NCBI GenBank assembly: GCA_027943335.1
Contig: BSBK01000764.1
Location: 939,096 to 1,003,095 of the forward strand
DNA from: Chamaecyparis obtusa
Taxonomy: Eukaryota > Streptophyta > Pinopsida > Cupressales > Cupressaceae
Length of the DNA stretch: 64,000 bases
Reading direction: 5' to 3'
Translations under genes and position numbers: made by a program
The notes under the pieces: generated by a model
The model's database searches: none
What the model was told of the DNA's origin: nothing
The model's input: only the letters and a program-made list of their open reading frames with translations
Shown: piece after piece, positions 46,981 to 59,513 of the stretch
Position numbering within the stretch: the stretch's first letter is position 1
How the letters are laid out: every line of letters starts with the position of its first letter

Positions 46981-47722
46981 GACTAAACATCTTGAGCACA
47001 TCCTCATTTCTGATTGGGGGGTGGACATGAGTTAGAATGGGAAATCTAGCGAAATAAAAGAGATAGGATTTGAGATAGTGGTTGAATGCAAACAATAGAG
47101 AGGGTTTTGTAAATGGTACTGCAGTGCACATACTTCTTTGATTTGTGTAAGAATGTCATCACCCAATTGAAGAGAATGCACATAAAGAAAGACATACAAT
47201 CCAAAATTGGTAAGTTTTCATGGATGGTGGTAGTGAGGGTAAATTTGACATCAGTTCAACAATGGTTGATGAAAATCTTGAAATCTTTTGAAAGGGCATT
47301 GTTTGGAGTTGAGCGCGGGCTCATTTTGCACATCCTCCCTTCTCATTCACTTGCATGCCCCTTCCTAAATAAGTCAACCACCCTCATCATGGAAGTGCCT
47401 ATCCTAATTGGGTCCATCACCTATTCTTTTGGCCCACTCCATCTTTTTCCTCCATTTCAGCTAGTTACCTCCCCTTGGAGTGTTGTGAACAAGCCGTTCT
47501 TCCCTTATTTCCTCCCCTAATTCTACTCACACTTGCATCAATTATCTTCCAAACTGATTATGTAATCTAGTCACATTGCCACCTAAAATTAGGGTGAATC
47601 CACTATCAGCTAATTCTAAATTTTAGGAATCTCACTCCACTAATAAAAAGGGTTGTGAAAATTTACAACATAGCTTCCTTATAAAAAATCTTTAAAAACA
47701 AAAAATTAGAAAAATAATTTGA

Positions 47723-47754
47723 GGGTAAGTGCACAAAGATGGGGGACCAAAAAG
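47723..47754 (+). repeat. 32-nt inverted-repeat partner of 35729-35760
   Basis: GGGTAAGTGCACAAAG, then ATGGGGGACCAAAAAG. Exact reverse complement of 35729-35760, 12 kb away; it also forms the left arm of the first hairpin of the palindrome cluster. Confidence 0.85.
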
Positions 47755-48031
47755 AAGCCAATTTTTTTTTGGCCCCCCATCATGCATAGTGCACACACAC
47801 TAAAGGGTGTGTGCCCTATAGGGTGCACACCCTATGGCTTGGGTTGCCCAAGCCATAGGCTTGGGTAATCCAAACCAAAGCGCATGCGCCCTATAGGGCG
47901 CATGTGCTTTGGAAAACACTTTTTAGTATTTTTCTAAGCACATGAGCCCTATAGCACGCACGGGCTTTGAAAAAACCCTCTTAAAGCTTGTTGCGTGGGT
48001 TTGAAAGCTCATTTTGCTTTCTCAAACCCGC
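47729..48031. repeat. Cluster of five long palindromes/hairpins
   Basis: In order: (1) 47729-47794, arms GTGCAC, ATGGGGGxCCAAAAA pairing with TTTTTGGxCCCCCAT and GTGCAC; (2) 47805-47832, GGGTGTGTGCCCTA with its complement, centre CCCTATAGGG, 12 of 14 paired; (3) 47831-47859, perfect 13-bp arms CCTATGGCTTGGG with a 3-base loop; (4) 47875-47912, 19-bp arms starting CCAAAGCGCATGCGCCCTA, one mismatch; (5) 47993-48031, arms GCGTGGGTTTGAAAGC and GCTTTCTCAAACCCGC. Likely a transposon terminus or a hairpin-RNA source. Confidence 0.85.
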
Positions 48032-48117
48032 ATTTTCAGCTAAGAAGGGCTTCTAAAGCACTCACGCATTGTTATTTTGGTTTTTGAACTAATTTTTTTT
48101 GTTCATCCATCAATCAA

Positions 48118-50480
48118 ATGGCTCCACAACATCGTCAAGTTTGACCTGAAAGAAGAGGTAAGTATTTTTACAGCCCATGCCTCTTATTTGTTTTAAAATT
48201 TTAGTTTTGTTGCAATTTGTTTTGTTTAAATTTGTTGTGTAATGAAGATTTTAAAATGTAGTTTTTTTAATTGCTAGGAAGAAATAATCTCCCTCAACCA
48301 AACTCTCCACCAAACCCTTTGTCTCCTCATGAAGAACCAAATAAAGAACTGAATGAAGAAACAAATGAAGAAAATGAACCTCAATTTCCTCCACCAATCG
48401 AGAAACCTCCTCTTGGAACCCAACAAAATTTGATGAATCAAATTGAAAGAGGGAAAAAAGAATTAGAATCTTTAATTAATAGGTTAAAAGATTCTAGTGG
48501 TACAAATCCTGGAAGGGAAAGACTTGCAAAATCATTGGAAGTAATCTTGACCCACATAAGCACGGTTAGTGGGAAAATTAATTTATGGCGGGAAAAAGAG
48601 AAGAACAAAAACAATATTATGCAAATTAATTATCTTATGTGGACATAAAAAAGAAAAAAATCACAAAAGATGACATTTGCTAGCTATTTAAAAAACTAGG
48701 GGACACAGATACTCTTAGAACTACAACAAGGAGGTTCCCAATTCATTGGTGTGTAAATGAAGACATTAAAGTTTTCTTTTGGGAGAGATGGTGGATGGTC
48801 TTTGATTCACCTCCTTGTAACAATCATGAGTTTCCTATATATTTCTTGAGGAAACTCTATTGCGAGTTTGTACTCAAGGAGGTGCCAAATTATTTTGACA
48901 TTCTAGATTCTTAGGGTAGAGGAGGGGGGTCATCATTTGATCGAGCGAGGGCACATCATTACCCTAATGCACCTAGGGCTACTATTGGCAAGCCACATGT
49001 GGATCATGTTAGTATTCTTTTCGTTGTGAAGGAACATATAGAGGCATGCACACTAGGCACGATTAGTGCTCTGACATAGACCCTCATTCAGTGTGCCACT
49101 CCTTTAGTTGAGGGTGACTATGGTCAATCTTCAAGGGGGCATATTTGTTGGTCATGTGGATGCTTGTGCACATTTGGTACTAGCGAGAGAGAGGAAGAGG
49201 ATTTTGGATTTATGACTAATAGATTTCTAAATACAACATTTGGCATTGACACACAGGTAAATATTTCCAAGTTCATTAAATTGCTTTGATCATATTTCAT
49301 TTATAAAAGAATAACTATTTAATTTAGTATCTATTGTTTATGATAAAAATTTAGGGCAAGAGTGTTAGTGGCAGTGGCAGCGGCAATGGAAATGGCAATG
49401 ATCTTAATGTCCCCTTTTACACATCGTCATCAATTCCACAAGTACGTATCAAATAAAATATTTTAATTAACATATTTGATTATTATGTAATTATATGAAT
49501 AATTGTATCCTAACTTATTGTGCATGTGCATTAGATTTGCACTAGTGGACCATCGATGTTCACAATAGACAGCAAAGGGCATCGTGCAACTTTCCTTGAG
49601 GTATCTTTAGTTGCATATTAATTTGATTTACTTGATTATATTTAATTAATGAATGAATGACTAAACAAATTATGATCAAAACCAGAGGCATGATGATTAC
49701 ATCTTTCACCTGGGTTTGTGAGGTCACCATTGAGTCCATAGGTATACATGTAATAATGCATTATAATTAACATGTTAGTAGTACATTCTTATATGAATGG
49801 TTATCTTATAATTTTCCATGCACATGTGCAATAGTTGAATGTTGGAGCTTCAACTTCGACACCACACACTGGAGGACGTGGTGGAACCTTCACAGAGGTA
49901 TCATTTACTCATTAGTAGGGTTGTAAAAAATATATGTAATCTTGATAACTGCATAATTTACTTTTTTTTGTTTCATTTTCATCTTTTGACATTGGAGACT
50001 CCTTCTGTCCGTGATGCTTTGGATCGTGGAGTAGCTACAGCGGTAGCTAATTCTGAAGCACTGACTGAGGTATGAAAGAGATCACTTAACTTTAATTGTT
50101 ATTTTAATATTTTGTATTGAATTTTATAATGATATCCATGTATGTATTTTAATTATTATTTTGATCATTATTGTAGGGACTTATGACTCTAGATCACCAA
50201 CATGCACCTTCAGTGGATGAACATAGTGACTATTTGCTAGCGGTAAGCCAATATTCAATTTTATGTCATTGTATAATTCAATTTTGATGTATATTAGTTA
50301 TCTCTATCTAATTTTTTTTTTATCAAGTCGAGCTACAAAAGAGTCTAGGCAGGAGGACGAGTGAGTGCACTTGGAAGACTACGACATCCACTACATCTCC
50401 ATTGATGCGACAATCGAAGACAACTCAGGATTTGTTTTCTTCCCTTTGCGGGAAATGACTAGATTAGGGATATGGATTGT
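48118..50480 (+). pseudogene. Multi-exon gene of unknown function with mini-exons (probably transposon-borne)
   Basis: Exon 1 48118-48157 (MAPQHRQV, TGA, PERR) splices at AG/GTAAGT in phase with exon 2 at 48278 (RNNLPQPNSPPNP). Exon 2 runs to 49256 with a frameshift in an A-rich stretch near 48640 and stops, and contains RRFPIHWCVNEDIKVFFWER, NNHEFPIYFLRKLYCEF, and HYPNAPRATIGKPHVDHVSI. Then mini-exons, each with AG before and GT after: 49355-49441, 49535-49600, about 49688-49741, 49835-49897, 49998-50069, 50177-50242 and one from 50338. Five of these have lengths divisible by three. It starts about 90 bases after the palindrome cluster. No known domain recognised. Confidence 0.55.
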
Positions 50481-51063
50481 ATGCCTATATGGCATTAGTG
50501 GACATATTTTTTGTATATTATATCAGTGATACGTTGTACATTCATTTGGCTTTGAGGAAGCTAGTTTTGTTGTATTGAATATATTCAATGTATGACATTA
50601 TTTGACATATATATTTGACTTCATGCCCTAGGAATATTTTTTTTTTATGTTTTAGGTATGCAATTCATGTGTTTGGTCTATTGATGTATACTAATTTATG
50701 TTTATGTGGATGTCTTATGCTTTGTAACTTTCCCATGCCTTATAGTTATGCTTGTATGTTTATTGATGTATGTTTAACTTGTTGACTGTTCTACAAATGC
50801 CAATCACTATCCTCAATAACAGTCAATTCCTTGACTATAATAATAACAAAAGTAATGAAATGAATGCATAAATGTATAAATATAATATAAGGATTCTTGG
50901 GGTACCCTAATTTTGGCAAGAGTTCTTTTATTAATAAGATTACTATGGTAGATGTGGATGTGCAACCTTATGCTTTTACAAACTAACTTCTAATTGTCCC
51001 CTAACTGATTGATTGTTAATGACAAACACTAGAATACATATTTGCACTCATCCTACTGCTCAC
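50481..51063. other. AT-rich spacer before the satellite
   Basis: 3' flank of the mini-exon gene; no ORF or repeat recognised. Confidence 0.5.
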
Positions 51064-54000
51064 CCCAGAGTCGTCGATGCTGTTCGAATGATTGTGTGCA
51101 CTAAAAAAGGTTGTCATTAGCATTTATCCGACCATTTAAAGTTGTTGGAATAAACAGTTCGATGCTAGGACTGACGGTTGGAAAGATACGCAATGTTGGT
51201 CATTTGAACTGAGGAACACTATGAGTTCTGACATCGATGAAAAATGTGTTTCCAAATATAAATGAACTTGAATATCTGAAAACTGAGATAGGGTTTTGTA
51301 AACCCTAGAAACATGGTCTCGTAGCACTTTGTGGATCCATGCTACCTTGCATGAGCTCCGAGATATGACCCTGCAAAGATCTCTAATTTCATGCTTAAGA
51401 GACCTTGAGGGACACTTTGATCCAGAGTCATTGGCGGGGTTCGAACTACTATCCATGCCGAATGAGGTTTCCCCTAGCATTTACTTGGTCATTCAAAGAT
51501 TTTGGAATAGATGGTTTGATGCTACGACCGACAGTTGGAAAGATATGCAATGTTGGCTGTTTGAACTGAGGAACACTATGAGTTCTGACATCGACCAAGA
51601 ACGTGTTTCCAAATATTAACGAACTTGAATCACTAAAAACTGAGAGAGGATTTTGTATGCCCTGGCAACATGGTCATGTAGCACCTGACAGATCAATTCT
51701 ACCTTGCATGAGCTCTGAGATATGACCCTACAAAGATCACTGATTTCATGCTTAAGAGACCTTGAGAGACACTTTGACCTAGAGTTGTTGGCGGGGTTCG
51801 AACAACTGTGTATGCCAAAAAACTGTGACTAGCATTTACCTAACCATTCAGAGCTATTGGAACTGATGGTTTGATGCTATGACTGATGTTTTGAAAGATA
51901 CACAACATTGGTCATTTGAACTGAGGAACACTTTGCGTTTTGACATAGACCGAGAATGTGTTGCCAAATATAAACAAACTTGGATCTTTGAAAACTGAGA
52001 TAGGCTTTTGTAGGCCTCGAAAACATGGTCCCATAGCACCTAATAGATTGATTCTACCTTGCACAAGCTTTGAGATATGACCCCACAAAGATAACTAATT
52101 TCATGCATTTGGGACATTGAGGGAAACTTCAGCCCGGAGTTGTCGGTGGGGTCTGAACTACTGTGCGTATTGAACGAGGTTGCCCCTAGAATTTACCCAA
52201 CCATTCAGAGTTTTTGGAACTGACGATTTGATGCTACGACCAATGGTTTGAAAGATACACAATGTTAGCCATTTGAACTGAGGAACACTTTGAGTTCTGA
52301 CATCGATCGAGAATGTGTTGCCAAATTTAAATGAACTTGAATCTTTAAAAATTGAGATAGGCTTTTGTAGTGCCTAGCAACATGGTCTTGTAGCACCTGA
52401 CAGATTGATTCTACCTAAGATGAGCTCTGAGATATGGCCCCACAAAGATCATTGATTTCATGCTTAAGAAACCTTGAGGGACACTTCGGCCCAGAGTTGT
52501 CGGCGGGGTTCGAATGACTATGTGTGCTAAACAAGGTTGCCACTAGCATTTACTTGGCCATTTAGAGCTATTGGAACTAATAGTTTGATGCTATGACTGA
52601 TGATTGGAAAGATACACAATGTTGGCCGTTTGAATTGAGGAACACTTTGAGTTATGACATCGACCAAGAATGTGTTGCCAAATTTAAATGAGCTTGAATC
52701 TCTAAAAACTAAGACCGGCTTTTGTAGGCCCCAATAACATGGTCTCATAGCACCTAACAGATAAATTTTACTTCATATGAGCTCTGAGATATGACCCCGA
52801 AAAGATCACCGATTTCATGCTTAAGAGAACTTGAGGGACACTTTGGCTCAGAGTCATTAATAGGATTCAAATGATTGTGTGTGTCAAAAGAGGTTGCCAC
52901 TAGTGTTTACTTGACCATTCAGAGCTATTTGAACTGACAGTTCGATGCTATGACCGATGGTTTGAAAGATATGCAATGTTGTCCATTTGAACTAAGGAAC
53001 ACTTTGAGTTCTAACATCGACCGAGGATGTGTTGTCAAATTTAAACAAATTTGAATCTTTGAAAACTGAGACAAGCTTTGTAGGCCCCGAAAATATAGTC
53101 CCGTAGCACTTGATAGATCAATTCTACCTCACACGAGCTTCAAGATATGATGCCACAAAGATCATCGATTTCATGATTAAGGGACCTTGAGGGACACTTC
53201 AGCCTAGAGTCATCAATGGGGATTGAATGACTGTGTGTGCCGAATGAGGTTTCCATTAGCGTTTATCCAGCCATTCAAAGCTATTGGAACTAATGGTTTG
53301 ATGCTATGACTGATGGTTGGAAGATATGTAATGTTGGCCATTTGAACTGAGGAACACTTTGAGTTTTGACATCAACTGAGAATGTGTTGTCAATTTTAAA
53401 CAAAGTTGAATCTCTAAAAATTGAGACAGGATTTTGTAGGTCCTGGCAACATGGTCCCATAGCACCTAATGGATTGATTATACGTTGCACAAGCTCTAAG
53501 ATATGACCCCACAAATATCATTGATTTCATGCTTAAGAGACCTTGAGGAACACTTCAGCCTAGAGTTGTCGACAGGGTTCGAATGACTGTGTGTGCCAAA
53601 AGAGGTTGCCACTAGTGTTTACCTGACCATCCAGAGCTGTTGGAACTAATGGTTTGATGCTATGACTAATGGTTGGAAAGATACACAACATTGGCCATTT
53701 GAACTGAGGAACACTTTGAGTTCTGACATCGACCAAGAATATGTTGCTGAATTTAAACAAAGTTGAACATGTGAAAACTGAGATAGGATTTTGTAGGCCT
53801 CAGCAACATAGTCCTGTAGCACCTGATGGACTGATGCTAATTTTCACGAGCTCTAAGATATGACCCCACAAAGATCATTGATTTCATGCATTTGGGACCT
53901 TAAGGGACACTTTGGCCCAGAGTCATTGGTGGGGATTGAATGACTGTGTGTGGTGAATGAGGTTGACACTAGGGATTACTAGGCCATCTAGAGCTATTGG

Positions 54001-57000
54001 AATAGATGGTTCGATGCTACGACCGATAGTTGGAAAGATACGCAACATTGGCTATTTGAATTGAGGAACACTTTGAGTTCTGACATTGACCAAGAATGTG
54101 TTGCCAAATTTAAATGAACTTGAATATCTAAAAACTAAGACATGATTTTGTAGACCCTGGCAACACGGTCTCATAGCACCCAATGGATCAATTCTACCTT
54201 GTACGAGCTCCAAGATATGACCCCACAAAGATATCTGATTTCATGCTTAAGAGACCTTGAGGGACACTTCAACCTAGAGTCATCGGCGGGGTTTGAATGA
54301 CCTTGTGTGCCAAATGAGGTTGCCTAGCATTTACCCGACCATTCAGAGCTATTGGAACTGATGGTTCAATGCTATGACCAATGGTTGGAAAGATACACAA
54401 TGTTGGCTGTTTGAATTGAGGAACACTTTGAGTTCTGACATCGATCGAGAATGTGTTGCCGAATTTAAACAAATTTGAATCTTTGAAAATTGAGACATCC
54501 TTTTGTAGGCCCTAGCAACACAGTCCCATAGCATGTAACAGATCGATTCTACCTTGCATGAGCTCTGAGATATGACCCCGCAAAGATCATTGATTTCATG
54601 TATTTGGGACCTTAAGGGACACTTCGGCATAGAGTCATCGGCGGGGATCGAACAGCTGTGCATGGAAAAAGACATTTCCACTAGGGTTTAACCATCCATC
54701 TAGAGCTATTGGAATAGATGATTCAATGCTACGACCGGTGATTGGAAAGATATGCAATGTTGGTCGTTTGAACTAAGGAACACTTTGAGTTTTGACATTG
54801 ATCGAGAATGTGTTGCCAACTTTAAATGAAGTTGAATCTCTAAAAACTGAGATAGGCTTTTGTAGGCCCCAACAACATGGTTCTGTAGCAACTAATAGAT
54901 CGATTCTACCTCATATGAGCTCTGAGATATGACCCTACAAAGATCACTGATTTCATGCTTAAGGGACCTTGAGGGACACTTCGGCCTGGAGTTGTCAGCA
55001 GGGATCGAATGACTATGCATGGAAAATGAGGTGGCCAATAGCATTTACCTGACCATTTGGAGTTGTTGGAATAGATAGATCGATGCTACAACCGATGGTT
55101 GGAAAGATACGCAATGTTGGCCATTTGAACTAAGGAACACTTTAAGTTTTGACATTGACCAAGAATGTGTTGCCAATTTTAAATGAAGTTGAATCTCCAA
55201 AAACTGAGATAGGCTTTTGTAGGGCCCAACAACATGGTCTCAAAGAAACTAACAGATCCATGCTACTTGCACGAGCTTCAAGATATGACCCCACAAAGAT
55301 TACTGATTTCATGCTTAAGGGACCTTGACAGACACTTCAGCATGGAGTCATCGACGGGGATCGAATGACTGTGCATGGTGAATGAGGTTTCCACTAAGGT
55401 TTACCTAGCCATCTAGAGCTTTTGGAATAGATGGTTCGATGCTATGACTGACAGTTAGAAAGATAGGCAACGTTGGCCGTTTGGATTGAGTAACACTTTG
55501 AGTTCTGACATCGACCAAGAATATGTTACCAAATTTAATTAAAGTTCAATCTCTAAAAATTGAGATAGGCTTTTGTAGGCCCCAGTAACATTATCTTGTA
55601 GCAATTGACAAATTGATTCTACCTTGCATGAGCTCTGAGATATGACCCTGCAAAGATCACCAATTTCATGCTTAAGGGACCTTGAGGGACACTTCGACCT
55701 GGAGTTGTCGGCAGGGATTGAACAACTATGTGTGGTAAATGAGGTTGCCTCTAGTGTTTACCTGGCCATTCGAAGCTATTGGAATAGATAGATCGATGCT
55801 ACGACTGATGGTTGAAAAGATATGCAACGTTGGCCGTTTGAACTGAGGAACACTTTAAGTTTTGACATCGACTGAGAATGTGTTGCCGATTTTAAATGAA
55901 GTTGAATCTCTAAAAATTGAGATAGGATTTTGTAGGCCCCACCAACACAGTCCCATAGCAACTAACTTATGCATGTTACCTTGCATGAGCTCTGAGATAT
56001 GACCCCACAAAGATCACTAATTTCATGCTTAAGGGATCTTGAGGGACTCTTCAACACAGAGTCATCGATAGGGATTGAATGACTATGCATGCCGAACGAG
56101 GTTGCCACTAGCGTTTACCCAGCCATTCAGAGTTGTTGGAATAGGTGGTTCGATGCTATGATTGACGGTTGGAAAGATACGCAATTTTGGCCATTTGAGC
56201 TGAGGAACACTGTGAGTTCTGACATCGACCGAGAATGTGTTGCTAATTTTAAATCAACTTGAATCTCCAAAAATTGAGATAGGCTTTTGTAGGCCCAGAC
56301 AACATGGTCTCGTAGCAACTAACAGATCCATGCTACCTCGCATGAGCTCTGAGATACGACCCCACAAATATCACTGATTTCATGCTTAAGGGACCTTAAG
56401 GTACACTTCAGCATGGAGTCATCGACGGTGATCAAATGACTCTACGGGGTGAATGAGGTTGCCACTAGCATTTACCTAGCCATTCAGAGCTATTGGAACA
56501 AACAGATCAATGCTACGACCAACGGTTGGAAAGATACGCAATGTTGGCCATTTGAATTGAGGAACACTTTAAGTTCTGACATCGACCGATAATGTGTTGC
56601 CGATTTTAAACGAAGTTGAATCTCTAAAAACTGAGATAAGCTTTTGTAGGCCCCGACAACATGGTCTCGTAGCAACTGATGGATCCATGCTACCTCACAC
56701 AAGCTCTGAGATAAGACCCCACAAAGATCTCTGAATTCATGCTTAAGGGACCTTAAGGGATAGTTCAGCACAAAGTCATCGGTGGAGATCGAATGACTGT
56801 GTATACCGAACAAGGTTGCCACTAGTGTTTACCCGACCATTTGGAGTTGTTGGAATAGATGGTTCAATGCTACGATCAATGGTTGGAAAGATACACAACA
56901 TTGACTATTTGAGCTAAGGAACATTGTGAGTTTTGACATTGACCAAGAATGTGTTGCCAATTTTAAATGAAATTGAATCTCCAAAAACCAAGATAGGCTT

Positions 57001-57279
57001 TTGTAGGCCCTAGCAACACGGTCCCATAACAACTGATAGATCTATGCTACCTTGCATGAGCTCTGAGATACGACCCTACAAAGATCACTAATTTCATCCT
57101 TAAGGGACCTTGAGGGACACTTCAGCACGAAGTCATCGCCGGTGATTGAACGAATGTGGGTGGCAAATGAGGTTGCCACTAGCATTTACCCGACCATTCA
57201 GAGTTAGTGAAATAGATAGATTGATGCTACGATTGACGGTTGGAAAGATACACAATGTTGGCTATTTGAACTGAGGAAC

Positions 57280-57282
<3 letters not shown>
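51064..57282. repeat. Satellite array, 357-bp unit, about 17.4 copies
   Basis: The marker (A/C)(A/G)CAA(T/C)(G/A)TTGG recurs at 51191, 51548, 51903, 52260, 52617, 52974, 53329, 53686, 54043 and on to about 57255. Most intervals are exactly 357, with a few of 353-360 that reflect small indels. Every unit contains GAGCTCTGAGATATGACCCC, TTTCATGCTTAAG and GAGGAACACTTTGAG with scattered transitions. The unit length is divisible by three. Minus-strand ORFs of 60-110 codons recur in many units (for example 54349-54681 and 56490-56822), and a plus ORF of 96 codons occurs at 51329-51619. The array stops abruptly at (AT)n. Confidence 0.96.

Positions 57283-57334
<52 letters not shown>
57283..57334 (+). 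repeat. (AT)n microsatellite, about 25 units
   Basis: Uninterrupted AT alternation that ends the satellite array within a unit. Confidence 0.97.
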
Positions 57335-57340
<6 letters not shown>

Positions 57341-57722
57341 GAGAAAATCAAAACAAGGATAACCAATTCATTACAATATTAATCAGTAAGAAGCAAGCCA
57401 AACTTTAATAATATCACAACAGGCATTATAAATCCAAATTCTAATTAGGAGTTTTAAGCAAAGTGAGTAAGGTCCTGGATAGGGACATTAAAGATCCATG
57501 CAAGAACCTTTTCTTTGATATTGCTCACTAACCCTTTACAAGAGAAAATGTTTACAAAAAATGGCATACATACTTGCATGAGGACATTATATATTACAAA
57601 AATCCTGCACAGAAGCAACTAGCAAGCCGCTCAAAAAGTAGTAACTGATAGCAAGTGGGATAATGCAGATGCTTTAATAAACCATTATCTTCTTTACTCA
57701 AGAAACATTTGGTTCATCTGCT

Positions 57723-59255
57723 TGACTAGGGCATGTTTGGGAATAGACAGTCTCCATTTAAACTCAAGTCTCTGGAAGTAGTTATATTTGTCATTGGAGG
57801 AGATACACCAATTGGATTTGCAATAACTTCATGCTCACTGGAATTTCCATTTCTCTTCAATTGGGATACTCTTTCCAAAATTGCATCTACCCTTTTACCA
57901 ATTAGGGAAATTAATGGGTCTATCTGTGGACCTCAAAGGAGTTGGTCACCTAAATGAGAACCTTGAGATGAAGTAGGAACTTCTCTATGAAAGAGATCAG
58001 TACCTTGAGAAGCTCTCCACTTGTCAGCTGAATTAAAACCTTGGACCATATATGACTACCCTTTGTTGTAAAATGAGGAGTGAGACTGCCTTGCCAAAGG
58101 TGGCAATAAACTTACATTTAAAGGATAATGCCCAAGTCCCATAAATGCAAGGCCATTGATGAATAGGCATTTCTAATAGAAATATTTGTGGTGCTAGAAT
58201 GAAGTGCATGACCAAATTATTTTCCTGCTAACAAACCAATTTGGGAAATTAATGGGTCTATTTATGGACTTCAAAGGAGTTGGTCACCTAAATGAGAACC
58301 TTGAGATGAAGTAGGAACTTCTCTACGAAAGAGATCAGTACCTTGAGAAGCTCTCCACTTGTCAGTTGAATTAACACCTTGGCCCATATATGGCTTCCCT
58401 TTGTTTTAAAATGAGGAGTGAGACTGCCTTTCCAAAGGTGGCAATGAACTTACATTTCAAGGATAATGCCCAAGTCCTGTAAATGCAAGGCCATTGATGA
58501 ATAGGCATTTCTAATAGAAATATTTGTGGTGCTAGAATGAAGTGCATGACCAAATTATTTGCCTACTAACAAACCAATTTGGGAAATTAATGGGTCTATT
58601 TGTGGACCTCGAAGGAGTTGGTCACCTAAATGAGAACCTTGAGATGAAGCAGGAACTTCTCTACAAAAGAGATTAGTACCTTGAGAAGCTCTCCACTTGT
58701 CAGCTGAATTAAAACCTTGGACCATAGATGGCTGCCCTTTGTTGTAAAATGAGGAGTGAGACTGCCTTGCCAAAGGTGGCAATGAACTTACATTTCAAGG
58801 ATAATGCCCAAGTCTCGTAAATTCAAGGCCATTGATGAATAGGCATTTCTAATAGAAATATTTGTGGTGCTAGAATGAAGTGCATGACCAAATTATTTTC
58901 TTTCTAATGAACGAATTTGGGAAATTAATGGGTCAATTTGTGGACCTTGAAGGAGTTGGTCACCTAAATGAGAACCTTGAGATGAAGCAGGAACTTCTCT
59001 GCGAAAGAGATCGGTACCCTGAGAAGCTCTCCACTTGTCAGCTGAATTAAAACCTTGGACCATAGATGGCTGCCCTTTGTTGTAAAATGAGGAGTGAGAC
59101 TTTTCATTTTTTTCTCGTAGGATGCCTTTGTATACAAATTTTGGAGAATCTCTATTAAAGAGTAGGTAAGGATGGCTAAGCTGAGTGTAGCGAAGAGGGG
59201 GAGGACTAAATTGAGAGAGTGGAGGTAGAGAGTGATAATGATGAAAATATTTCAA
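57723..59255 (-). pseudogene. Unidentified gene fragment with internal tandem duplication
   Basis: The minus strand opens at 59255 (MKYFHHYHSLPPLSQF) and reads through GQPSMVQGFNSADKWRASQG, REVPASSQGSHLGDQLLQ and GPQIDPLISQI. The last two pieces recur in three further copies 338 bases apart. The leftmost copy leads into a unique C-terminal end (VDAILERVSQLKRNGNSS, then NGDCLFPNMP and stop near 57728). In copies 2-4 the exon-like part is preceded by GGCAAGGCAG, like a splice acceptor, and separated by about 134 bases without a clear donor. Stops occur in the leftmost copy. No family recognised; a Gln/Ser-rich, possibly gag- or transposase-derived protein. Confidence 0.45.
57897..59099 (-). repeat. 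338-bp tandem repeat, about 3.6 copies
   Basis: The marker GGTC after AATTAATG lies at 57917, 58255, 58593 and 58931, all exactly 338 apart. Copies differ at few positions, so the duplication is younger than the 357-bp satellite. The rightmost copy is partial and joins unique sequence at the start of the exon-like part. Confidence 0.95.
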
Positions 59256-59513
59256 GGCTTGTGGAAATATGGAAATTATAATCTTCCTCCCAGAGCAGAC
59301 ATTAATTTGAAGGGTGCATAAGGGTCATGAAATTGGTGCAAGGGTACAATAGTAGATGTTCTAGCCATTGGAGGGGGGTATTTTACGCATGAATCCATCA
59401 TAGGATGGTCAAATGATGGTGAATCAACTTTGGTTTAGTTTCTATGGTGCTGGGAGATGAGACATTGGGTGAGCCCTAGTTTCTAGGGGGTTTTGGGTCT
59501 TAAAGTAGATGGT

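Noticed and set aside
46649..47131. Minus ORF of 160 codons
   Set aside because: Antisense to the kinase fragment, whose plus frame has the HRD and APE motifs.
47113..47520. Plus ORF of 135 codons after the kinase fragment
   Set aside because: No continuation of the kinase C-lobe and no other family signature.
51064..57282. CRISPR-like or protein-coding tandem gene array
   Set aside because: Units are 357 bp with no repeat-spacer structure, the organism is a plant, and ORFs are broken in many units. Treated as a satellite.
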